From NCBI GenBank assembly GCA_022844405.1, contig JALHLV010000001.1, positions 248,001-312,000 on the forward strand: a stretch of DNA of 64,000 nucleotides. Reading direction: 5' to 3'. Below the pieces are notes generated by a model, which was given only the letters and a program-made list of their open reading frames with translations, searched no databases and was not told the DNA's origin. A program made the translations under genes and the position numbers. The stretch comes from Sphingomonadales bacterium. Lineage in GTDB: Bacteria > Pseudomonadota > Alphaproteobacteria > SMXS01. Below, piece after piece: positions 34,237 through 42,092 of the stretch. Every line of letters begins with the position of its first letter. Positions within the stretch are counted from its first letter, which is position 1.

Positions 34237-35295
34237 ATGGCAATGAATGACCCTTTTGCAGAGTGGAACATCAACGAGCAGGATTTTCCCCGCTTGGGCA
34301 CAAATGAGGAAAAGCTCGAATTCCTTATTGGCTATGCGATCCTCGCCCCTTCGGGTCACAATACGCAACCCTGGCTCTTCAGGCACCGCGCGGGCGGTAT
34401 CGATCTCATCTCGGATCGGACTCGTCGTTTGCCGGCCGTCGATCCCGATGACCGCGCCCTGATTATCTCGTGTGGGGCCGCGCTCGGTCATTTCCGCACG
34501 GCGATACGCTATTTTGGCTATGCAGGCGATATCGCAATCCTTCCAGACGCGGCAGACCCCGGCACGCTCGCGCATGTTTCTTTAGGATCACGTCACGAAC
34601 CGACGGACATCGAGAGAATGCGGTTCCAGGCAATCAAAAAGCGCCGGACTACAAGGCTGAGCTATCGCGACGAGCCATTGCCCCAGACACTCTCAGACGA
34701 CCTGTTAGAGGGTGTGTCGGCTGAGGGCGTTGAGCTCGCCGTAATCGTGCAAGACAAGATGAAAAGCGCCATCGCTAGCCTTGTTGCAGAGGGGGACCGT
34801 GTCCAGTTCGGTGACCCTGCGTTTAGAGCCGAACTGGCTTCGTGGGTTCATTCGCGCAGAGCAGCCAGCCGCGATGGCATGTCTGGAGCGAACTTTGGAA
34901 TGCCCGATATTCTGTCAGCAGTCGGCGGACTCGTGATCCGGACGTTTGACATGGGCGACGGTCAGGCGGCGAGCCACGAAACCATCGCAACGCATTCCCC
35001 AGCTTTGCTGGTGGTCGCAACAAGGGCGGATTTGCCGCACGACTGGATCGCAACGGGACTCGCTCTGTCAACGCTCCTGCTTACCGTGACAGCCGCAGGC
35101 TGGACGTCGGCCTATCTCAATCAACCGATTGAGGTTGCGGCACTGAGGCCATCGTTGGGCCAGGCTGCCAAAGTGGGCGGGTATCCGCAACTCCTCCTGA
35201 GGATTGGTCACGCGGCTGATATCAAGCCAGCTGGTCGGAGACCAGTGGACAAGGTGCTGCTCACTCGACCGCAGGTTCCGGTAACAACTTGCTAA
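34237..35295 (+). CDS. Acg-family nitroreductase-like FMN protein
   Basis: A 352-residue protein resembling the Acg / nitroreductase-like family, which has two fused nitroreductase lobes. Visible signatures: YAILAPSGHNTQPWLF near the N-terminus (FMN-binding), RRTTRLSYRDEPLP in the middle, and ATGLALSTLLLTVTAAGWTSAYLNQPIEV in the second lobe. Members are often stress-induced; some bind FMN without nitroreductase activity. Either MAMND (34237) or MND (34243) may be the start. It closes the accessory segment, ending just before the diverged UPF0178 fragment. Confidence 0.85.
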   Translation: MAMNDPFAEWNINEQDFPRLGTNEEKLEFLIGYAILAPSGHNTQPWLFRHRAGGIDLISDRTRRLPAVDPDDRALIISCGAALGHFRTAIRYFGYAGDIAILPDAADPGTLAHVSLGSRHEPTDIERMRFQAIKKRRTTRLSYRDEPLPQTLSDDLLEGVSAEGVELAVIVQDKMKSAIASLVAEGDRVQFGDPAFRAELASWVHSRRAASRDGMSGANFGMPDILSAVGGLVIRTFDMGDGQAASHETIATHSPALLVVATRADLPHDWIATGLALSTLLLTVTAAGWTSAYLNQPIEVAALRPSLGQAAKVGGYPQLLLRIGHAADIKPAGRRPVDKVLLTRPQVPVTTC

Positions 35296-35297
35296 AC

Positions 35298-35449
35298 TCG
35301 GCATGGCGCTTGCCATGCGCGACCTCAACACCCATCTGCGCGAGACCGGCGACATCAAGGGCTACAACGCCAGCTTCGCCAGGCAGGACCGCTCGCGCTT
35401 CCTCGGCGAGCCGGAGAAGCTGATCCAGCAGGCGCGGAAGTCGGGTTGA
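35298..35449 (+). pseudogene. Diverged 3'-end fragment of a UPF0178 gene
   Basis: These 152 bases match the last 152 bases of the intact gene at 31957-32108 at roughly 90% identity, and resemblance continues some 30 bases past the stop codon. About eleven substitutions were seen by eye and most are at third codon positions, leaving GMALAMRDLN-type protein sequence nearly unchanged. This means the copy came from a gene that had evolved under selection elsewhere. No start or upstream part is present; the match begins abruptly three bases after the Acg-like stop. Confidence 0.88.
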
Positions 35450-35538
35450 CCTGATGTTACAGTATTGCGGTTAAAGTGCTTTGGTGGTCGTTTTCGAGCC
35501 GCCGAACAATTGACCTAACTACGGCTAAGCAGTATATC

Positions 35539-35820
35539 ATGGTTGATGACGATTTTGAGTGGGACGACGACAAAGCAGGTGCGAACTTCGCGAAACACGG
35601 CATTGCGTTCGATGCGGCACGTGGGGTTTTCGGAGACCCGTTCGCGGTCGAGTTCCTCGATGAGCGCCAGGACTATGCCGAAGACCGCTACGCGATCATT
35701 GGCATGGTCGAGGGCCGTCTGCTGTATGTGGCGTACACCATGAGAGGCAACAGAAAACGGATTATCTCTGCCCGAGGTGCCAGTTCCCATGAGCAACGAT
35801 GCTATCATGAAGACACCTAG
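35539..35820 (+). CDS. BrnT-type toxin
   Basis: A 93-residue BrnT-family (RelE-fold) ribonuclease toxin. The opening FEWDDDKAGANFAKHGIAFDAA is the strongest hallmark, with VFGDPFAVEFLD, RYAIIGMVEGRLLYVAYT and the C-terminal RIISARGASSHEQRCY. The ATG at 35539 gives the conserved start. The next gene overlaps it and encodes a DNA-binding partner, as expected for BrnT. Confidence 0.93.
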   Translation: MVDDDFEWDDDKAGANFAKHGIAFDAARGVFGDPFAVEFLDERQDYAEDRYAIIGMVEGRLLYVAYTMRGNRKRIISARGASSHEQRCYHEDT

Positions 35821-36139
35821 ACGTTCCCGGCACGACTGGAGCCGCTTTGACGCCATGACGGCGGAGGAGAAGCGGGGCGCTGCCCTTGACGATCCGGACG
35901 CCCAGCCTCTCGCCGAAAAAGATGTGAAACATTTGCGGCGCACGCCCCGGGTAAGCATCATCCGGCGAGCGCTCAAGCTGACGCAGGAAGAGTTTTCCGA
36001 GCGTTTCGGAATTCCATTGGGGACGCTTCGCGACTGGGAGCAGGGGCGCAAGGAGCCCGACGCCGCCGCCAGAGCCTATCTCGTCGTGATCGGACGCAAC
36101 CCTGCCGCGGTCAGCGAAGCGCTGCATCCAACGCCGTAA
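35789..36139 (+). CDS. HTH antitoxin partner of BrnT
   Basis: A 116-residue protein overlapping the end of the toxin gene by 32 bases. The C-terminal half has a helix-turn-helix (KLTQEEFSERFGIPLGTLRDWEQGRKEPD), and PDAAARAYLVVIGRNP is typical of BrnT partners of the XRE-like kind rather than of the classical RHH BrnA. The start may be ATG 35789 or ATG 35807. It probably neutralises BrnT and represses the operon. Confidence 0.88.
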   Translation: MSNDAIMKTPRRSRHDWSRFDAMTAEEKRGAALDDPDAQPLAEKDVKHLRRTPRVSIIRRALKLTQEEFSERFGIPLGTLRDWEQGRKEPDAAARAYLVVIGRNPAAVSEALHPTP

Positions 36140-36165
36140 GATTGCGGTGACGCGCATTTCGGATG

Positions 36166-36591
36166 TCAGCGCCCGTGAGTCCACGGGTTGACGATATCGA
36201 CGCCGAGCGGCGCGAAGTCGGCCACGTTGCGGGTCACGATCGTCATGCCGTGCGCGAGCGCGGTCGCGGCGATGAACGCGTCGCGCTCGGGACGGGGATC
36301 GGGCACGTGAAGCGGCGCGCAGCGGAGCGCGACGGCCGTATCGACCGGCACCGTCCGCTCCGAGAACTCGGGCAGGACGCGGTTGTCCATCCAGGCGCGC
36401 AATCTCTCTCCCTGGACTGGGTCGCGCCGCTCGATCAACCGGATCCCCAGGTCCAGTTCCATGAGCGTGACGGCCGAGAGGTAGAACGCCGAGGCGTCCA
36501 TGCCGGACACCCACGCCACCACCGCGGCATCGGCCTTGCCGTCGCCCGCCTTGCGCAGCTCGGAAATCACGTTGGTATCGAGCAGGAACAT
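36166..36591 (-). CDS. VapC-type PIN-domain toxin
   Basis: A 141-residue PIN ribonuclease. Acidic residues include Asp5 in MFLLDTNVISELRK, Glu in VTLMELDLGI, and Asp residues in RPERDAFIAATA and VTRNVADFAPLG. The ATG at 36591 shares a base with the antitoxin stop (TGATG). Together with the upstream gene it forms a complete type II module in the opposite orientation to the BrnT module, with which it converges. Confidence 0.93.
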   Translation of the reverse strand: MFLLDTNVISELRKAGDGKADAAVVAWVSGMDASAFYLSAVTLMELDLGIRLIERRDPVQGERLRAWMDNRVLPEFSERTVPVDTAVALRCAPLHVPDPRPERDAFIAATALAHGMTIVTRNVADFAPLGVDIVNPWTHGR

Positions 36592-37019
36592 CACGATAGA
36601 TCGGCCGGGCGGGGCAGGTCTCGCGAGCGGGGAAACTCTACCTCGATATCGGCGAGGCCGGGCGCGGCCAGCGCCTCGACGAGGTTCCGGCGCCCGCCGG
36701 TGATGCGCCGATACTCTTCGTAGCTGAGCAGCACATGGGCCGGCCGGCCCCGGTTGGTGATGAACACCGGACCGGTGCGCGCGGCCTTCTGCGCGTCGGC
36801 GACCGCTTCCTCGATCAGGCTGTCCGGTTCATCGGCCGGCAGGTCGTCGAAACCGGCCCTTGCCTCGGCGAGGGTCAGGTCGAACAGCCGCCATTTGACC
36901 GCCTCCTCGATGAACCTCGAAAGGTCGCCCTTCTTCATCCCCCGCTGGGCGAGATAGGTACGCACCTCGATGTCGGTTTCCAGCGCCACATTCACCGTCC
37001 AGCGCGTCACGTCGCCCAT
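36591..37019 (-). CDS. Antitoxin with an N-terminal ribbon-helix-helix and C-terminal Phd-like region
   Basis: A 142-residue antitoxin. Residues about 7-45 (WTVNVALETDIEVRTYLAQ, then GDLSRFIEEAVKWRLF) look like the ribbon-helix-helix of XACb0070-type proteins. Residues about 85-110 (GPVFITNRGRPAHVLLSYEEYRRI) match the DNA-binding/dimer core of Phd/YefM antitoxins. Most antitoxins carry only one of the two; here the order is RHH then Phd. Its toxin gene follows with a one-base overlap. The upstream tandem ACGCTTAT repeats are a likely operator. Confidence 0.85.
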   Translation of the reverse strand: MGDVTRWTVNVALETDIEVRTYLAQRGMKKGDLSRFIEEAVKWRLFDLTLAEARAGFDDLPADEPDSLIEEAVADAQKAARTGPVFITNRGRPAHVLLSYEEYRRITGGRRNLVEALAAPGLADIEVEFPRSRDLPRPADLS

Positions 37020-37047
37020 GGTCGGATGCTCCTATATCGGTAGTTTT

Positions 37048-37063
37048 ACGCTTATACGCTTAT
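37048..37063. promoter_or_regulatory. Tandem ACGCTTAT repeats, probable antitoxin operator
   Basis: Two adjacent copies of ACGCTTAT (37048-37055 and 37056-37063) lie about 30 bases upstream of the antitoxin ATG, in an AT-rich stretch that would also contain its promoter. Direct repeats of this kind suit RHH binding. Confidence 0.5.
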
Positions 37064-37083
37064 CATGTTTAATGAGGATTGGC

Positions 37084-37160
37084 AAAATGCACGGTGCTGT
37101 CGTTGTGCCCACCGGCGGTTACGGTGGGTTACGGTGACAGTGCACTTAATTGACACCGGC
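37084..37160. repeat. Hairpin-forming repeat ending in GGTGACAGTGCACTTAAT
   Basis: TGCACGGTGCTGTC on the left and GGTGACAGTGCA on the right form imperfect arms around GGTTACGGTGGGTTACGG. Sequences ending in GTGACAGTGCACTTAAT are, from memory, often found beside REP-associated (Y1) transposases in proteobacteria. No transposase is present here, so at most this is a relic. Confidence 0.35.
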
Positions 37161-37247
37161 ACGTGATCGTGATCAGGGTGGCCGGACCGTAAGACGCCGC
37201 CGCAATCGAGACGATCCTGCAGACGTCCTATCCATGCACCATGAAAT

Positions 37248-38249
37248 CTACGGCCTGATCCGCATCATCATTTTGCCGATGTTCTCGCCCTCGTACAGGC
37301 GGTGGAGCATCTGGGGATAGTCCACGATGCTCCCTTCAACGATGTTCTCGCGCAATTTCAGTCGACCGTCCTTGACCCATTGGGCCATCTCCCGGCGGAC
37401 GGCGTCGAAGCGGTCCTCGTAGTCGTAGATGATGAAGCCCTCCATCCGCGCCCGGAGCGTCGCCAACACCATATAATTCTTCGGGCCGTAAATGTCGGCG
37501 GTGTTGTACTGCGACGTGGCGCCACAAATGATGATCCGGCCACGCATCGCAAGGCGGCGCAGAATGGTATCCAGCAGCGGTCCGCCGACATTATCGAATA
37601 CCACGTCGATGCGGTCGGGTGTCGCCTCCTTCAGGTCGCGGTAGAGATCCGGCGACCGATAATTGACCGCCGCATCGAATCCAAGTTCCTGGGTCAGCCA
37701 GCGGCATTTCTCTTCCGAACCGCACACGCCGACGGCTCGGGCGCCCTTGATTCGGGCGATCTGCCCCACCACCGAACCGACCGCGCCGCTGGCGGCCGTG
37801 ACCACGACGGTTTGCCCGGGTTGTGGCTTGCCTATCTCGAGCAGACCGAAGTAAGCGGTCAGGCCAGTAAGCCCCAATCCACCCAGCCAGACGGGGAGTG
37901 GGGCAAGCGCCAGATCGACCTTCGTCAGGTTGGCGCCGTCCGAGACCGCATATTCCTGGGTGCCCAGCGGTCCAACGACCTTGTCTCCTGTCGAGAAGAG
38001 CGGACTCGCCGAGGCGACTACTTCACCGGCCACCGGCACGTCGACGACTTCGCCAATGCCCACCATGGATCGATAGGACTGCCCCGCGTTGAGGTGGGTG
38101 CGCACCGATGGGTCAATGGAGATATACTCCGCCCGAACCACTACCTGCCCGGGCGCCGGATCCGGCACGGCTTCACGGGAAATATGGAAATCTCCGGTGA
38201 CAGCCTCGCCGCTGGGGCGCCGCGCCAAGCGCAATTGGGTGTTCAGCAT
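37248..38249 (-). CDS. MDR-family NADP-dependent oxidoreductase
   Basis: A 333-residue zinc-free medium-chain dehydrogenase/reductase of the leukotriene B4 12-hydroxydehydrogenase / curA-like group. The nucleotide-binding motif is VVVTAASGAVGSVVGQIAR; the N-terminal EYISIDPSVR and the C-terminal DYPQMLHRLYEGENIGKMMM are typical. Such enzymes reduce alpha,beta-unsaturated ketones and aldehydes. ATG 38249 follows GGGGAGAGAGG. Confidence 0.93.
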   Translation of the reverse strand: MLNTQLRLARRPSGEAVTGDFHISREAVPDPAPGQVVVRAEYISIDPSVRTHLNAGQSYRSMVGIGEVVDVPVAGEVVASASPLFSTGDKVVGPLGTQEYAVSDGANLTKVDLALAPLPVWLGGLGLTGLTAYFGLLEIGKPQPGQTVVVTAASGAVGSVVGQIARIKGARAVGVCGSEEKCRWLTQELGFDAAVNYRSPDLYRDLKEATPDRIDVVFDNVGGPLLDTILRRLAMRGRIIICGATSQYNTADIYGPKNYMVLATLRARMEGFIIYDYEDRFDAVRREMAQWVKDGRLKLRENIVEGSIVDYPQMLHRLYEGENIGKMMMRIRP

Positions 38250-38443
38250 CCTCTCTCCCCTTCGACGGAAGCGCCGGATGTTAGAAGAGACCGCGCAATG
38301 GCGCAACGAGGGCGGTCATGAGTGCTGGACCCCCGTTGCTCCAATGAGACGGATCGCGCTCGCTCCGGGAGCATGGCAGCCGCGGGTGGACGGCGGGGCA
38401 AAGCCTGCTATCATCGCCAGGTGGGGAACGACGGGGTGAACGC

Positions 38444-38692
38444 ATGCTGAAAACCGTCAAGGTGACGATCGAGCAGATCTACGTGCCGACCAAGTACCGC
38501 AAGTCCCTCGACCAGAAGAAGGTCGACAAGCTGGCGGACGACATCCTTGAGAACGGGCTGAAGATTCCGATCCATGTGCGGCCCGACGCCGGCCGCTACG
38601 TGCTCGTCGAAGGACTGCACCGGCTGGAGGCCGCCAGGGCGCTGGGCGAGGCGACCATCGACTCGCTGATCGTCCACGCCCACCGCGCCTGA
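38444..38692 (+). CDS. Small ParB/sulfiredoxin-like domain protein
   Basis: An 82-residue protein that consists only of a ParB N-terminal / sulfiredoxin-type domain. The residues DQKKVDKLADDILENGLKIPIHVRP and VLVEGLHRLEAARALGE correspond to the ParB box in which the GEHR-like Arg (here GLHRLEA) contacts nucleotide. There is no DNA-binding domain, so partitioning is unlikely. The sulfiredoxin cysteine (GCHR) is absent, which also argues against peroxiredoxin repair. Function unknown. Confidence 0.8.
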   Translation: MLKTVKVTIEQIYVPTKYRKSLDQKKVDKLADDILENGLKIPIHVRPDAGRYVLVEGLHRLEAARALGEATIDSLIVHAHRA

Positions 38693-38846
38693 CCTTTCGG
38701 GCGCCCGGCCCGATCAACGTGTCCGGATGTAACTTTCGGACCGCGCCGGGCGAATGTTTACCGGGAAGTTTTCCGGAAGCGGCGCGCCACGCAACGGTGT
38801 GCATGCAGGAAGCTTGACCGCGCCGCCAGCGAGGGAGGTTTGACTC

Positions 38847-39410
38847 ATGCGATTGATCGCCGTGATTGTTCTGGTTTTCGGGTTCATGGCCACGGCTTCG
38901 GCGAAACCGGATGTCGACCTGGGTCCGCCGATGGGCTCGCCGGCACCGGCGATTGGCACGCCGCTCGATTCCACCGGGACGCGGCGAGACCTGACGTCGC
39001 TGATGGGCGAGAAGGGCCTGGTGCTGCTGTTCGTCCGCTCCGCCGCCTGGTGTCCGTTCTGCCAGGCGCAACTGATCGACATCAACGGCGGTCTCGCCGA
39101 GATCGAGAAAAGAGGCTACCGCGTCGCCGGCATCTCTTATGACGAACCGTCGATCGGTGCGGCTTTCGTCGCGAAGCGCAGCATCGCTTTTCCGCTGCTG
39201 AGCGATCCGAAATCGGAAATCATCGATCGCTACGGCTTGCGAGATCCACAATATCCGCCGGGCCACCGGGCTCATGGTGTGCCGCGGCCGATCATTCTGA
39301 TTCTGGATTCCCAGGGCGTGATCAAGGCCAAGCTTTACGAGGCTTCCGTCATGAAGCGGCCGCCGGTCACGCTGGTGGTCGAAACCCTGGACGGCCTGGC
39401 GGCGCGGTAG
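38847..39410 (+). CDS. Exported redoxin (AhpC/TSA family)
   Basis: A 187-residue thioredoxin-fold protein with a signal peptide (VIVLVFGFMATASA). The active site is WCPFCQAQL, a CxxC site in the place of the peroxidatic Cys of AhpC/TSA proteins, so it may act as a periplasmic peroxidase or disulfide reductase. The ATG follows GGGAGGTTTG. Its gene converges on an IalB gene with a hairpin between them. Confidence 0.9.
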   Translation: MRLIAVIVLVFGFMATASAKPDVDLGPPMGSPAPAIGTPLDSTGTRRDLTSLMGEKGLVLLFVRSAAWCPFCQAQLIDINGGLAEIEKRGYRVAGISYDEPSIGAAFVAKRSIAFPLLSDPKSEIIDRYGLRDPQYPPGHRAHGVPRPIILILDSQGVIKAKLYEASVMKRPPVTLVVETLDGLAAR

Positions 39411-39449
39411 GCAGGCACTGCCCGCGACCTTGGGCCCGGCACAACGAAA

Positions 39450-39479
39450 GACGGCCGCCGCTGGTGGCGACGGCCGTCT
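39450..39479. terminator. Hairpin between convergent redoxin and ialB-like genes
   Basis: AGACGGCCG (39450-39458) and CGGCCGTCT (39471-39479) form a perfect 9-base stem with further pairing in the loop. It lies between two convergent stops and could act in both directions; there is no long T run. Confidence 0.5.
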
Positions 39480-39503
39480 GGAAACCGATGCGAAGAAAGC
39501 GGG

Positions 39504-40052
39504 TTACTGGACCCGCTTGTCCAGCGCGGCCTTGGCTTCGGGGAAACCCTTCAGGTCGAAGTTGAGCGCCACCTGCTTGCTGGTGGGCGACAGCAGGGTC
39601 AGCGTCGCCTGCTTGCCGCTCTGAAGCGAACGCAGCACCCCGTCGTTCACCGGGATCGCCACGCGGCATCCGCTCGACAGGCACTGCACGTAGTTGCCCG
39701 GGACGGCGGTGCCAGCGTCGACGGCGAACGGCGGATTGTTCTGCAGCCGGAAGCCCAGCGGCACGATGCCGACCAGGGTCTGGTTCGCGCCGGTCTTGCC
39801 ATAGGCCAGGGCGGCGACGAATTTCTTGTCCTTGTTCACCAGCACGACCTGGATCTGGCAGGCCTTGGGCTGCGGGCACACCAGGCCCCAATTGCCGAAC
39901 ATTTCCGGCGCGGGAGCGGTGGGCTGAGCGGCCGGAGCGGGCGTTTGCGCCATCGCCGCGGGCAAAGCGAAGACCGAACCCAGCGCCAGCACCCCCAACG
40001 TTACCGCGACGGCATTCGATCGAAGAATTTTTCCGAGCAAGTTGTCCTCCAT
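39504..40052 (-). CDS. IalB-family periplasmic protein (first of three)
   Basis: A 182-residue member of the invasion-associated locus B family. A signal peptide ends at PAAMAQ. The mature domain contains the usual WGLVCP, CQIQVVLVNKD, IVPLGFRLQNNPPFAVDAG, CLSSGCRVAIP and C-terminal FDLKGFPEAKAALDK. IalB aids erythrocyte entry in Bartonella, but homologues abound in free-living alphaproteobacteria where the role is unknown. The start at 40052 is chosen from the signal peptide. Confidence 0.9.
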   Translation of the reverse strand: MEDNLLGKILRSNAVAVTLGVLALGSVFALPAAMAQTPAPAAQPTAPAPEMFGNWGLVCPQPKACQIQVVLVNKDKKFVAALAYGKTGANQTLVGIVPLGFRLQNNPPFAVDAGTAVPGNYVQCLSSGCRVAIPVNDGVLRSLQSGKQATLTLLSPTSKQVALNFDLKGFPEAKAALDKRVQ

Positions 40053-40338
40053 GGGACTGAAGATTAAGCAGACATTGGATTGCCACGACCCCCTCGGCCA
40101 CCCGTACCGGCCGCTGATCGAGCGGCCGATGGGTAGCATTCTTGCCGGTTGGCGTCCATGGCCGTGTTTTCACGAGTCTTGGAGGAAGTAAGAGCCCCGC
40201 CCGCCCATGTCGACCGCGAAACGGTCCTCGAGGGGCGAACGGGCGGGTATTTGGCGCCGCCGTGTCGATTCTTCCGTGCCCCTGCGCAAGGCCTCGGCTA
40301 GAACAGGGCGCCTGACAGGAATCGAGGGGAGACGGCCG

Positions 40339-41475
40339 ATGTCCAACAGCTTCCGTTCGCTTTATCCGGAGCCGCGCGTGCTGATGGGTCCGGGCCCGTC
40401 CAACGTCCACCCGCGCGTGCTGGCGGCCATGGCGCGGCCCACGGTCGGCCATCTCGACCCGTGGTTTTCCGGTTTCATGGAGGACCTGAAGGAGCTGCTG
40501 CGCATGGCGCTGCGCACCCGCAACGCGCTGACCTTTCCGGTGTCGGCGCCCGGTTCCGCCGGCATGGAAACCTGTTTCGTCAACCTGGTGGAGCCGGGTG
40601 ACAAGGTCGTGGTCGTGGTCAACGGCGTGTTCGGCAGGCGGATGATCGAGAACGTCGTCAATTGCGGCGGCATTCCGGTCGCCGTCGAGTTCGACTGGGG
40701 AACGACGGTCGATCCGGCGAGGATCGACGACGCGCTGCGAGCCCATGCGGACGCCAGATTGCTGGCGTTCGTCCATGCGGAGACCTCGACCGGCGTGGCG
40801 ACCGACGCCGCGGCGATCAGCGCCATCGCCCGCGAGCACGATTGCCTGACGCTGATGGACGCGGTCACCAGCGTCGCCGGCATCCCGGTCGAGGTCGACG
40901 GCTGGCAGATCGACGCGGTGTACTCCGGCACCCAGAAATGCCTGTCCTGCCCGCCCGGCCTGTCGCCGGTGTCGTTCTCCGAGCGCGCCGTGGCGGCGGT
41001 GAAGGCGCGCCGGACGCCGGTGCAGAGCTGGTTCCTCGACCTCACCAAGGTGATGGCCTACTGGGACGGCAGCGGCGGCCGCTCCTACCACCACACCGCG
41101 CCGGTGAACGCGCTCTACGGCCTGCACGAATCGCTGGTGATGCTGGCCGAGGAGGGCATCGAGAATTCGTGGGCGCGCCACGCCGCCATGCACCAGGAGC
41201 TGAAGACGGGACTGGAATCGCTCGGCCTGGAATTCCTGGTGCCCGCCGAAAGCCGCCTGCCGCAGCTCAACGCGGTGAAGGTTCCGGCCGGCGTCGACGA
41301 AGCCGCCGTGCGCGCCCATGTGCTGCGGCGCTACGGCCTGGAGATCGGCGCGGGTCTGGGCGCGCTGGCCGGCAAGATCTGGCGCATCGGGCTGATGGGC
41401 CAGACCGCCCAGCGCGGCTCGGTGACCCTTTGCGTCGAGGCGATGAAGGACGCTCTCGCCGCCCAGGGGCGCTGA
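40339..41475 (+). CDS. Class V aminotransferase (serine-glyoxylate / alanine-glyoxylate type)
   Basis: A 378-residue PLP enzyme. The N-terminal MGPGPSNVHPRVLAAMARPTVGHLDP and the glycine-rich SAPGSAGMETCFVN are hallmarks of the serine-pyruvate / alanine-glyoxylate aminotransferase group. PLP is expected to bind Lys200 (GTQKCLSCPPG). With a glycine cleavage operon in the same region, it may feed glycine from glyoxylate, but this is inference because the genes are 20 kb apart. Start ATG 40339 follows GAGGGGAGA. Confidence 0.92.
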   Translation: MSNSFRSLYPEPRVLMGPGPSNVHPRVLAAMARPTVGHLDPWFSGFMEDLKELLRMALRTRNALTFPVSAPGSAGMETCFVNLVEPGDKVVVVVNGVFGRRMIENVVNCGGIPVAVEFDWGTTVDPARIDDALRAHADARLLAFVHAETSTGVATDAAAISAIAREHDCLTLMDAVTSVAGIPVEVDGWQIDAVYSGTQKCLSCPPGLSPVSFSERAVAAVKARRTPVQSWFLDLTKVMAYWDGSGGRSYHHTAPVNALYGLHESLVMLAEEGIENSWARHAAMHQELKTGLESLGLEFLVPAESRLPQLNAVKVPAGVDEAAVRAHVLRRYGLEIGAGLGALAGKIWRIGLMGQTAQRGSVTLCVEAMKDALAAQGR

Positions 41476-41494
41476 TGGTTGCCGGGTCCGGCGG

Positions 41495-42037
41495 CTACTT
41501 CACGCGGGCGAGCAGCGCCTTCTCGGCGTCGGCGTAGCCGTTCAGCGAGAACTTGACCGCCGCGGTCCGCTGTCCCGTGAGGTTGAACGTCACCGTCAGG
41601 TCGGCGCCCTTGCGCATCGCATCGAGGAATGCGGGGGCGGCTGTCATCCGCGCCATGCACGCGCGCGGCGAGCAGCGGAGATAGCTGAGGGCGTCGGTGG
41701 TCGCGCCCTTGTCCACCTGCAGCGACGGGTTCTTGCGCAGGTAGACGCCGATCGGAAGGTCGATGCGCAAATCCGTCTCGGCGCCGTCCTTGAAAGCCGA
41801 GGCGCGGGCCACCTGCTGGTTTTTCTCGTTGCGCAGCGCTTGCTGGATCTCGCAGGCCTCGCCGCCGGTCTTGACGGGCGCGCACAGCAGGGTCCATGCG
41901 CCATAGGCTTGCTTGAACACGTTCGCCGCGGCCGGTGTGGCCGGCGCTTGCGCGTGGGCGGCGGGGATCGCCAGCAGGGCGAGGCCGGCTCCCGCCAGCA
42001 GAGTCTTGCGGATCGCGTTCGTCGCAGCGGTCAACAT
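41495..42037 (-). CDS. IalB-family periplasmic protein (second of three)
   Basis: A 180-residue protein with a signal peptide (LLAGAGLALLAIPAAHAQ). The IalB domain shows WTLLCAPVKTGGEACEIQQAL, DLPIGVYLRKNPSLQVD, YLRCSPRACMARM and VKFSLNGYADAEKALLARV. It is about as long as the other two copies but clearly diverged from them, pointing to old duplications. Confidence 0.9.
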   Translation of the reverse strand: MLTAATNAIRKTLLAGAGLALLAIPAAHAQAPATPAAANVFKQAYGAWTLLCAPVKTGGEACEIQQALRNEKNQQVARASAFKDGAETDLRIDLPIGVYLRKNPSLQVDKGATTDALSYLRCSPRACMARMTAAPAFLDAMRKGADLTVTFNLTGQRTAAVKFSLNGYADAEKALLARVK

Positions 42038-42092
42038 CTCGTGCTCTCTCGGCTTGGGGGCGGCGGCGCCGCCCGGATGGATACGGAAGCTA

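Noticed and set aside
38444-38692. Plasmid partition or sulfiredoxin function for the ParB-like protein
   Set aside because: No HTH domain or ParA partner is present, and the sulfiredoxin cysteine is missing; the neighbouring redoxin is therefore not good evidence of a repair pair.
40195-40247. GC-rich hairpin CCCGCCC...GGGCGGG upstream of the aminotransferase as a riboswitch
   Set aside because: The arms are short and separated by about 40 bases with no known aptamer core.
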